Assembly: GCF_003031405.1 (NCBI RefSeq)
Contig: NZ_CP020469.1
Span: 496,001 to 560,000 of the forward strand
Direction: 5' to 3'
Source: Halomonas sp. 'Soap Lake #6'
Lineage (GTDB): Bacteria; Pseudomonadota; Gammaproteobacteria; Pseudomonadales; Halomonadaceae
DNA length: 64,000 bases
The position numbers and the translations under genes are program-made. Each line of letters begins with the position of its first letter. The first letter of the stretch is position 1. Shown here one piece after another: positions 58,001 to 64,000 of the stretch. Below the pieces are notes generated by a model. It had not been told where the DNA came from, made no database searches, and saw only the letters and a list, made by a program, of their open reading frames with translations.

Positions 58001-58217
58001 CATCGCCACCGGGGCGGGGGCTGAGGTGCGAGCCGCGCTTGGCACGGCAGTGTTTGCGGGCATGATCGGGGTCACCCTGTTTGGGCTGTTCCTCACACCG
58101 GTGTTCTACGTGGCGCTGCGTAAGCTGGCTGGCCCTCTGGTCAGCCACCACAGCTCTACTTTGGCTACCGATGAGAACGCCAGCCAGGGTGAGTTACCTG
58201 AAGGTAGTCATGGTTAA
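55020..58217 (+). CDS. RND efflux permease, HAE-1 family (AcrB/MexF-like)
   Basis: 1065-residue trimeric proton antiporter, the usual length. The N-terminus NFSRFFVDRPIFAAVLSIII, the proton-relay Asp pair in GIVVDDAIVVVENVER, and the late NAILIVEFARELELQGKS segment are intact. Together with the adaptor it expels drugs, solvents or redox-active compounds. The operon has no outer-membrane channel gene, so a channel encoded elsewhere must be used. The long single frame shows no damage. Confidence 0.96.
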   Translation: MNFSRFFVDRPIFAAVLSIIILAIGLISIPNLPISEYPDVVPPSVVVRTVYPGANPKEIAETVATPLEEAINGVEDLMYFKSVAGSDGVLQMTVTFRPGTDAEEAAVRVQNRVSQAEARLPEAVRRQGVTTQKQSPTFLMVVHLTSPGGEYDTLYLRNYVRLHVRDRLARLEGVGDAQIFGGGDYAMRAWLDPGRVAARDLTASDVVAAMREQNVQVSAGQLGAEPIPNSDFLTLINVRGRLETVEEFGDIVLKRGDSGEILRLSDVARLEMGAGDYTLRSQLDGSDAVAIGIFQAPGANALAIREQVVATMDELAAQFPAGVEYEAVYDTTIFVSDSIKAVVKTLLEAVLLVVLVVTLFLQTWRASIIPLLAVPVSVIGTFGALYLLGYSINTLTLFGLVLAIGIVVDDAIVVVENVERNISEGLNPQAAAHQAMKEVSGPIIAIGLVLCAVFIPMAFLSGVTGQFYRQFAVTIAISTVISTINSLTLSPALAAMLLKPHDAPKDRLTRLIDWLFGWIFRPFNRFFNASSTKYQGGVARSLKRRGAVFVVYALLLAGTGVMFKVVPPGFIPVQDKLYLIAGVILPEGASLERTDQMLQEVVDIAMETEGVEHAIAFPGLNALQFTNTSNTGVVFLTLSPFGERSLTAAEINAQINQGIGGLKEGFAFAFMPPPILGLGNGSGYQLFIEDRGNLGYGALQESVNQFQGAIAQIPGMGFPISSYQSNVPQLDAEVDRLRAKAQGVPLTELFDTLQIYLGSTYVNDFNRFGRTWQVIAQADAPYRASVEDIARLRTRNDQGEMVPIGTLVNITQTFGPDPVLRYNGYPAADLAGEADPRVLSSAQAMDAINALALEVLPPGMAFEWTDLSYQQSTQGNAALVVFPLSILLVFLVLAALYESWTLPLAVILIVPMCMLSALIGVWFGGGDNNIFVQVGLVVLIGLACKNAILIVEFARELELQGKSIVDAALEACRLRLRPIIMTSITFTAAVLPLVIATGAGAEVRAALGTAVFAGMIGVTLFGLFLTPVFYVALRKLAGPLVSHHSSTLATDENASQGELPEGSHG

Positions 58218-58323
58218 GCAAGGAGTCATCGAGAAATCTACAGCACCTTAACTGATCGCCACACCATGCTTTCAGTGGGGCCTTGTTCAAGGTCGGCGCA
58301 GGTAAATGTTATTAGATGAGGCT

Positions 58324-58362
58324 AAAAACTCCGGTTCAAGTTATGTAGTAACCGGAGTTTTT
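58324..58362. terminator. Rho-independent terminator between convergent RND and nhaC genes
   Basis: Perfect 12-base arms AAAACTCCGGTT and AACCGGAGTTTT around a 13-base loop, with T runs on the plus strand and A-rich sequence that serves the other strand. Confidence 0.88.
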
Positions 58363-58406
58363 TATAGTGTTTAACTAATTACTTGAAAGCGAGAAGCTAG
58401 AGGTGA

Positions 58407-59849
58407 TCAAGCTACGGGCACACTTCGTTGACTAGCGGCTGTTTGTTCTGTGTCACCCGCTGGCGAGGTTCTCCAAATAGCAATATTGGCGTAGCCATAG
58501 AAGATAGCGATTACCAATACAAGCATGTGATACCAAAGGAATGGAAGATAACTTAGGGTCGAAACACCAAGTGTTGCTGCCATAAATACACCACCGTCTG
58601 TCCATGGCACCATCGGTGTTGTAATAGTGCCACCTGCTTCTGCGTTACGAGAGAGAACGCGACGATCAATCCCCTGTTTGTCATAGTTCTTCTCAGTTAT
58701 CGTGCTGGCGGTAATGAGAGAGACATAGGCTGCGCCACCAAAGAAGTTACCAAAGAAGCCGCCCAACATAGTTGAAAGGGTGAGTCGGCCTGGGTTGTTG
58801 GCCCAGCTGAGAAACCCCTGATTGATAGCCTGTAGAATGCCGACTCGTTCCATTAAACCGCCTAAACCAAGCGCGAATAGGATGAGGGCAACGACACCCA
58901 GCATAGACTCTATTCCGCCACGGTTAAGGAGAGTGTTGAGAAACGCTGCATCAGACTGCATTGCATTGCCGTAATAGGCGGTTTGAATCGCATCAACGGG
59001 GCTCATGCCCTGTACTAGCCAAGCACAGATGCTGCCGAGGACCGCACCTAATGTGATGACAGGGATGGCTGGCAAGCGACGAGTCAATAGGATAATAACA
59101 ATGACCGCTGGAAGCAGCAGCCAAGGCGTTATTGTGAAGTGACTTTCCAGGGCCTGCATAGCCGCTGCTGCTTGAGATGTATCTGCTGTGTCGCTGATAT
59201 AGAAAAAACCAACGGTGATGAACAGTATCGAAGCGATTATAACCGCAGGCCCGCTAACCCACATCATCGAGCGAATATGGTCTATAAGATTCACTTTACA
59301 CAGTGACGCAGTCATCACCGTTGTATCGGAAAGCGGCGACATTTTATCACCTACGTACGCGCCTGATATCACAGCACCAGCAACCAGTGGTAGTGGGATA
59401 CCAAAGCTGTGGCCGATACCCATCATTGCTACCCCAGCCGTTCCCACCGTACCAAAGGAAGTGCCGGTAGCTAGAGACGTTAAGGAGCAAATAATAAAAG
59501 CTGCGAAAAGGAAAATCTGTGGGTTCATAACTGACAGGCCGCAATAAATAATGCTCGGTACGATACCGCCAGCAATCCAGGTGCCAATCAGTGCCCCCAC
59601 GGTAGTGAGCACCAACACGGCCTCCATGCCATTATGAATACCTTTAATAAGCCCTTCCTGCATGTTTTCGTAGGAAAGCTTAAGTTTTAAGCCCAGCCCC
59701 ATAATCAAAAACCAAGAGGCGAACAAGGCAAGTTGTATAGGGAGTTCAAGTAAACTGATACTAACAAACATGATGGCTATAAAGCCGAACATGATGGCAA
59801 AAACCTCTATCATGTTAGGGAGTCTTACGAGACCTTTTGGGGAAGACAT
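58407..59849 (-). CDS. NhaC-family sodium-coupled antiporter/carrier
   Basis: 480 residues with about 12 helices. NhaC landmarks: TSLATGTSFGTVGTAGVAMM, GAVISGAYVGDKMSPLSDTT and GGTITTPMVPWTDGGVFMA. Family members exchange sodium for protons or, in some cases, carry malate/lactate or amino acids. Here it is the last gene after a DadA-like oxidase (43-base gap), so it may import that enzyme's substrate rather than serve pH control. Confidence 0.88.
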   Translation of the reverse strand: MSSPKGLVRLPNMIEVFAIMFGFIAIMFVSISLLELPIQLALFASWFLIMGLGLKLKLSYENMQEGLIKGIHNGMEAVLVLTTVGALIGTWIAGGIVPSIIYCGLSVMNPQIFLFAAFIICSLTSLATGTSFGTVGTAGVAMMGIGHSFGIPLPLVAGAVISGAYVGDKMSPLSDTTVMTASLCKVNLIDHIRSMMWVSGPAVIIASILFITVGFFYISDTADTSQAAAAMQALESHFTITPWLLLPAVIVIILLTRRLPAIPVITLGAVLGSICAWLVQGMSPVDAIQTAYYGNAMQSDAAFLNTLLNRGGIESMLGVVALILFALGLGGLMERVGILQAINQGFLSWANNPGRLTLSTMLGGFFGNFFGGAAYVSLITASTITEKNYDKQGIDRRVLSRNAEAGGTITTPMVPWTDGGVFMAATLGVSTLSYLPFLWYHMLVLVIAIFYGYANIAIWRTSPAGDTEQTAASQRSVPVA

Positions 59850-59892
59850 AATAGCTCCTATGACGTTGTTCTTAGGGTTGGGGGGGCGCGTG

Positions 59893-61200
59893 CTAGAAAA
59901 ATCGGCTTAGCCGATAGGGAGATAAATCAATGGGCAGTTGGCAGGGCAATTGAGTTTGTTGGTTTCCTTGCTTGGCCAACTTGCTAATAATCTCGGCTGT
60001 AATAGCGGCTTGAGTGAGGCCAAGGTGATGGTGTCCGAAAGCTAGTAGGACTCTTCCACTTTTAACGCTATCGATAATAGGGAGTGAGTCAGGTAGCGAG
60101 GGACGAAAGCCCATCCAGGTTTTGGCTTCGGTAGTATCCAAGTCGTTTTTGAAGAGCCCTTGACTGAGTTTGTGCAGTTGCCAAGCGCGTTGCATATTGG
60201 CTGGCCGATGGAGTCCTGCAAATTCGACAGTACCTGCCAATCGTAATCCCTCATCCATGGGCGTCATGATGAAACGACGCTCCAACGAGGTAACCGCCAT
60301 AGGCAGTCGATGTCGTTCATGGGGCAGCATCAGGTGATAGCCCCTCTCGGTATCAAGAGGAACTTTAGTGCCCGTTAGCGTGGCAGTGAGATGGGCAGAA
60401 TGAGCTCCACATGAAATAAGAACTTTGCCGGCCGTGAAGGAGGACGAGCTCGCGGTCTTCAGCGTCACACCGTGGCCATGGTCTTGGCCTGATATGACAT
60501 TTTCTTGTCTAAACTGCACTCCATTGGCTTTAGCAGCTGATACGAGTGAGTCGACGATCTGTAAGGGATTAATAGTATGTGCGGTGTCAGGGAAAAATAG
60601 CCCGCCTTTAATGCTGTCTGACAATTGAGGAGCGATGTCTTTAATTGCACTGCCTTGCCAGTATTCCACGGCTACTTGCTGGTCAGTCATCCTTGTGTGA
60701 AGTGCTGCTAACTCTTCGGCAGCGCTATCTGTTTCATAAACTAGGAGAGACCCGTCCTCTTTTAGCAGATATCTGCTATCTATGGTGTCAAGCAATCGGC
60801 GCCAGGCATCCAGGCTGTTCTCATTGAGAGCACGGATGCCTGCTACGCTGGCTTGATAAGGAGCCTTGCGTAGATTCCAAAGTAGCCGAGTGAACCAGGG
60901 GAGGGCCTTGGGAACATAGCGCCACTCCAAGCGTAGAGGCCCCATTGGGTCCAGTAGCATTTTGGGTAATCGCTTCACAATGGCTGCATCGGCAATAGGA
61001 AAAACCTGCTCCGTTGCCATATGGCCGGCGTTGCCAAATGAGGCACCCATACCCGGATGCTGGTGGCTGTCCAGCACCAAAACACGCAAGCCTTGTTGAC
61101 TCAAGGATAGGGCGCAAGCGCTACCTACCACTCCTGCACCGATAACGATGACATCGGCATCCTCGTTAGAGCCGCTACTCTTCGTGCTTCGTGGATTCAT
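59893..61200 (-). CDS. DadA-like FAD-dependent D-amino-acid dehydrogenase
   Basis: 435 residues. N-terminal FAD-binding motif VIVIGAGVVGSACALSLSQQG, ATG-type GASFGNAGHMATEQVFP segment, and C-terminal WMGFRPSLPDSLPIIDSV with FGHHHLGLTQAA, as in DadA and D-hydroxyproline dehydrogenases. The neighbours (GntR regulator and alpha-ketoglutaric semialdehyde dehydrogenase) favour D-hydroxyproline as substrate, which would be oxidised to a pyrroline carboxylate. Electrons go to the respiratory chain. Substrate assignment is inference. Confidence 0.85.
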   Translation of the reverse strand: MNPRSTKSSGSNEDADVIVIGAGVVGSACALSLSQQGLRVLVLDSHQHPGMGASFGNAGHMATEQVFPIADAAIVKRLPKMLLDPMGPLRLEWRYVPKALPWFTRLLWNLRKAPYQASVAGIRALNENSLDAWRRLLDTIDSRYLLKEDGSLLVYETDSAAEELAALHTRMTDQQVAVEYWQGSAIKDIAPQLSDSIKGGLFFPDTAHTINPLQIVDSLVSAAKANGVQFRQENVISGQDHGHGVTLKTASSSSFTAGKVLISCGAHSAHLTATLTGTKVPLDTERGYHLMLPHERHRLPMAVTSLERRFIMTPMDEGLRLAGTVEFAGLHRPANMQRAWQLHKLSQGLFKNDLDTTEAKTWMGFRPSLPDSLPIIDSVKSGRVLLAFGHHHLGLTQAAITAEIISKLAKQGNQQTQLPCQLPIDLSPYRLSRFF

Positions 61201-61567
61201 GAAGCTTCCTTAATGCTGTTTTTGTAGATTGTATAAAATATATCTCAGGTATATGAATCGGATCAATACCGTCAACGACAATTATTGATAAGAAATGGCA
61301 GGAGAGGAGCGCCGTGCGATGGCAAGGGAGCGAGTAGCGAGCGGTAAAAATGGAGCTGCCAAGCCGTTCAATGGTGCTTATGGGGTAGAAACGATAGGAA
61401 CAGGGCTTAATCCGCCAAAACTATTCGAATAGCCGGAAAGCGCTAGTGTTAGCTAGCCGAAGTATATGAAGAAGGGCAAAGGGTGCTAGAAGTAGTGTTT
61501 ATGACTTAAGCAGAAGAGGGAGAGGCAGCTAATGGCAGGGATAGGATATTAAAGTGGCACTCATACT
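61201..61567. promoter_or_regulatory. dadA-like promoter region with a candidate GntR site
   Basis: TTGTATAAAAT at 61229-61239, 29 bases upstream of the dadA-like start, recurs in reverse orientation upstream of the gntR gene (62272-62282). No gene is supported in the remaining sequence. Confidence 0.55.
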
Positions 61568-62239
61568 TCAAAGTGCCTCTGATTGGTTGGAACGCTCTCC
61601 AAGTACCGCGATAATACTTCCACAGGCGTCTTCAATGTGGGTTTTAAGCAACTGGCAGGCATTGTCGGTGTCGCGTTGGCGCGCTAACTCCAGCAACTCG
61701 TGGTGTTCCTTTTCAGCTTTTGTGATCTCTTGGGAGTAGACGAGCTGCATGCGGATATAGCGATCCGATTTAGTATTTAACTGATGAATGATAGCGAGCG
61801 TTTCTGGAAGCTCGGCCGGCGCATAAAGTGCCAAATGAAAGGCGTAGTTGTACTCACTCCAATTGTCGATTTCGCCACCGCGGTTTAGAGCGTCGTCATA
61901 TTTGCGCAGTATCTCCTCGGCTTTATCGAGGTCTGCTTCAGTGAGGTTATCAATGGCATGCCTAAGTACATAGGTCTCAAGCAGAATTCGTAGCTCGAAA
62001 AGTTCACGAATTTTGCTAACGGAAAGCTCGGTGGTAAAAGCGCCACGGTGAGCATAAAACTCCACTAGCCCTTCTGACTCGAGGGTTAGCAAGGCTTCTC
62101 TAACAGGGATACGGCTGACATCATAGTCGCTGGCTAGGGCGTCCTGACGAAGTTGAGTACCGCCCTTGAACTCACCGCCAAGGATACGTTTGCGTAAGTC
62201 GTCGGCGACGAAGTGCGCTCGTGTTTTGAATGTCGCCAT
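61568..62239 (-). CDS. GntR-family regulator, FCD subgroup
   Basis: 223 residues. Winged HTH: ADDLRKRILGGEFKGGTQLR, QDALASDYDVSRIPVREALL, TLESEGLVEFYAHRGAF. The FCD effector domain follows with the metal-binding Asp/His pattern (RILLETYVLRHAI, YAFHLALYAPAELP, KAEKEHHELLELA). Such regulators repress catabolic genes until a carboxylate inducer binds. A shared TTGTATAAAAT element lies in its own and the dadA-like promoter. Confidence 0.9.
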   Translation of the reverse strand: MATFKTRAHFVADDLRKRILGGEFKGGTQLRQDALASDYDVSRIPVREALLTLESEGLVEFYAHRGAFTTELSVSKIRELFELRILLETYVLRHAIDNLTEADLDKAEEILRKYDDALNRGGEIDNWSEYNYAFHLALYAPAELPETLAIIHQLNTKSDRYIRMQLVYSQEITKAEKEHHELLELARQRDTDNACQLLKTHIEDACGSIIAVLGERSNQSEAL

Positions 62240-62271
62240 GGTTCACGTTCATCCTGAAAGTTAATTTGCAC

Positions 62272-62282
62272 ATTTTATACAA
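62272..62282. promoter_or_regulatory. Candidate GntR operator upstream of its own gene
   Basis: ATTTTATACAA, the reverse complement of the dadA-side TTGTATAAAAT, 33 bases upstream of the gntR ATG. Confidence 0.5.
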
Positions 62283-62300
62283 ACCTTTATAGATGTCCAT

Positions 62301-62345
62301 GGCTGGTAGTTGAATGGTCGGTAGTTGAACCGTTGAACTGTTGAT
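62301..62345 (+). repeat. 15-bp tandem repeat upstream of gntR
   Basis: Two close units, GGCTGGTAGTTGAAT (62301-62315) and GGTCGGTAGTTGAAC (62316-62330), are followed by a diverged third, CGTTGAACTGTTGAT (62331-62345). Confidence 0.7.
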
Positions 62346-62372
62346 TAGCTCGCATGGCTCTATGCATGATGC

Positions 62373-62397
62373 GCCGCTCTCCTCAGAGGAGAGCGGC
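62373..62397 (-). terminator. Hairpin after the semialdehyde dehydrogenase gene
   Basis: GCCGCTCTCCTC and GAGGAGAGCGGC pair perfectly around a single A. There is no T tract, so it may be an mRNA 3'-end structure rather than a classical terminator. It is 15 bases after the stop. Confidence 0.6.
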
Positions 62398-62412
62398 ACA
62401 AACTCCTATTGA

Positions 62413-63990
62413 TCAGCCTTCACGTTCTCCATTAACCAGGCGCTTAAGTGACAGTGGGTTGCTATGCTGCAATGCCTCTGGCAAAAGTGCATCCGGTAGA
62501 TCTTGATAACAAATAGGGCGTAAAAAGCGAAAAATAGCTGCGGTACCGACAGACGTGGTGCGCGAGTCTGACGTTGCTGGGAAAGGGCCACCATGGACCA
62601 TGGCATCGCAAACTTCGACGCCTGTTGGCCAGCCATTGACGAGTAGCCGGCCCGCTTTACGTTCCAAAATTGGCAGCAGGTTGCGAGCAACTTCCTGATC
62701 GGCATCCTCCAACTGAAGGGTTGCGGTCAGCTGGCCTTCAAGCGCCTCCGCGACGCGCTGAACCTCGTTCTGGTCTTGGCATTCCACTACCAGCGACAAC
62801 GCGCCAAAAACTTCTTCCTGCAGCGTTTTCTCAGCCAGAAAATGAGCAGCAGAGGTTACAAAAAGAGCTGTTTGGCATTGATTTGGGCCAGTTCCTTTTT
62901 GACCGCAAGCTACTTCGTGGACTTTACCTGTCGAGATGAGGGCTTGCACACCGTTGGTGTAGGCTTGATGAATGCCGGGCGTAAGCATGGTTTGAGCGCT
63001 GCTGCTCTCGACCGCTTGACGTGCCGCTGCAATGAACGCGTCTAGCCCCTTAGACTTTACTGCAATGACTAACCCAGGATTAGTACAAAACTGGCCAGCT
63101 CCCATATTCAACGAGCTAATGAATTCTGCCCCCATGCTGGCACCACGTGACTCCAATGCCGCTGGTAGAGGGAATACTGGATTGATGGAGCTCATTTCAG
63201 CATAGAAAGGGATTGGCTCAGGGCGCGACTGTGCCGTTTTCCATAGTGCCAAGCCGCCGCTGCGGGAGCCAGTAAACCCGGCAGCTTTGATGTAAGGGTG
63301 CGCAACCAGTGCTTGCCCAACCTCACGGCCAGAGCCGAAAATTAGCGAAAATACACCTTCGGGAAGGTCACACCGCTTGACGGCAGTTTGAATCGCACGC
63401 CCTACTAATTCGCTGGTTCCTGGATGTGCGGAGTGGGCCTTGACGACAACGGGACATCCCGCCGCTAACGCTGATGCGGTATCGCCGCCGGCAACGGAGA
63501 AAGCCAGCGGAAAATTGCTTGCACCAAAAACAGCGACTGGGCCAAGCGCGATATGGCGTTGACGCAAATCGGCGCGCGGCATGGGCTGACGATTAGGCAT
63601 GGCCGGATCAATTCGAACATCTAGCCATTCACCATTGCGTAGGGTTTTTGCAAATAAACGTAGTTGGTTACAAGTTCGTCCTTTCTCCCCTTGAATCCTG
63701 GCTTGAGGAAGGCCAGATTCGGCCACTGCTCGGTTAATCAGTGTTTCTCCGAGCGCTTCTATTTCATCTGCAATGGTTTCGAGAAACTGTGCCCGTGCTT
63801 CCAGCTGCGTTTCGCGATAGCTGTCAAATGAATGCCAAGCTAGCTCGCAGGCCCTTTCTACCTCTGCCTGAGAGCCACCTAAATAAGCGGGTTCAAGACG
63901 TTCATTATTCGCTGGATTGATTGCGTAAATGGCGTCACGAGAGCCTTGTACTGCTTGTTGGCCAATCAGCATTTTGCCTTGCAATGTCAT
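62413..63990 (-). CDS. Alpha-ketoglutaric semialdehyde dehydrogenase (NADP-type aldehyde dehydrogenase)
   Basis: 525 residues, the length of the KGSADH subfamily rather than ordinary aldehyde dehydrogenases. Landmarks: [20 protein letters not shown] (Asn159), [45 protein letters not shown] (catalytic Glu265) and [13 protein letters not shown] (catalytic Cys302). It oxidises 2,5-dioxopentanoate to 2-oxoglutarate, the final step of hydroxyproline, glucarate and pentose breakdown. GGAGACGAGC precedes the ATG, so the gene is complete within the window. Confidence 0.92.
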   Translation of the reverse strand: MTLQGKMLIGQQAVQGSRDAIYAINPANNERLEPAYLGGSQAEVERACELAWHSFDSYRETQLEARAQFLETIADEIEALGETLINRAVAESGLPQARIQGEKGRTCNQLRLFAKTLRNGEWLDVRIDPAMPNRQPMPRADLRQRHIALGPVAVFGASNFPLAFSVAGGDTASALAAGCPVVVKAHSAHPGTSELVGRAIQTAVKRCDLPEGVFSLIFGSGREVGQALVAHPYIKAAGFTGSRSGGLALWKTAQSRPEPIPFYAEMSSINPVFPLPAALESRGASMGAEFISSLNMGAGQFCTNPGLVIAVKSKGLDAFIAAARQAVESSSAQTMLTPGIHQAYTNGVQALISTGKVHEVACGQKGTGPNQCQTALFVTSAAHFLAEKTLQEEVFGALSLVVECQDQNEVQRVAEALEGQLTATLQLEDADQEVARNLLPILERKAGRLLVNGWPTGVEVCDAMVHGGPFPATSDSRTTSVGTAAIFRFLRPICYQDLPDALLPEALQHSNPLSLKRLVNGEREG

Positions 63991-64000
63991 GCTCGTCTCC

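Overview
The window looks like a chromosomal segment of a heterotrophic gammaproteobacterium, most likely a halophile of the Halomonas/Vreelandella group. That placement is inferred from gene content and protein style (cytochrome bo oxidase, a TRAP transporter, GltS and NhaC sodium-coupled carriers, an arginine deiminase operon, a TPP riboswitch); no rRNA or tRNA gene is present to confirm it.

Layout. 1-1.73 kb: end of a cytochrome bo oxidase operon (cyoC partial, cyoD, cyoE). 2.0-8.0 kb: a cluster centred on pyridoxal phosphate (PLP): a class I glutamine amidotransferase and a MocR-type regulator on the minus strand, and divergently a YggS-like PLP-binding protein, an ArgD-like class III aminotransferase and a serine hydroxymethyltransferase. 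8.1-11.5 kb: pta-ackA. 11.6-18.7 kb: an EamA exporter, an outer-membrane barrel protein, a TRAP dicarboxylate/keto-acid-type transporter, and a HlyD plus DUF2955 efflux pair. 18.8-20.7 kb: a CsbD-like protein, a collapsed DASS transporter gene and an IS30 element. 20.7-27.0 kb: arginine deiminase pathway (exchanger, arcA, arcB, arcC) behind a perfect ANR/FNR box, facing gltS. 27.6-33.8 kb: an alcohol dehydrogenase, an orphan lipoprotein and a thiamine operon (TPP riboswitch, tenA, thiC).

33.9-39.45 kb is a small chromosomal integron: a dead integrase gene (nonsense codons plus an internal deletion that removes the catalytic core), a LexA-like box, an attI region, and five gene cassettes separated by attC sites. 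In every cassette the R'' box is complementary to that cassette's own first bases. The cassettes encode a GNAT acetyltransferase, an unrecognised protein, a CKCC-motif protein, a transglutaminase-like protein and an HNH nuclease. An IS110-family element of the IS1111 type sits inside the first attC, and a truncated IS1182-type element cuts the last attC.

40.4-53.3 kb is an accessory region: AraC-DMT pair, aldo/keto reductase, IS66 remnant, SDR, AzoR-LysR divergent pair, a LysR remnant, a class IV aminotransferase with a divergent MerR regulator, VanZ-like and DUF1566 proteins, a PhnB-like protein and a frameshifted AraC gene. 53.7-58.2 kb is an RND pump (adaptor and permease, no outer-membrane channel) behind a SoxR-type promoter. 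58.4-64 kb is an NhaC-family carrier, a DadA-like FAD oxidase, a GntR regulator and an alpha-ketoglutaric semialdehyde dehydrogenase, together suggesting hydroxyproline breakdown.

A recurring oddity is tandem repetition with a 15-bp period, seen at five places: the 5' end of glyA, the arcD-arcA gap, both ends of thiC, and upstream of the gntR gene.
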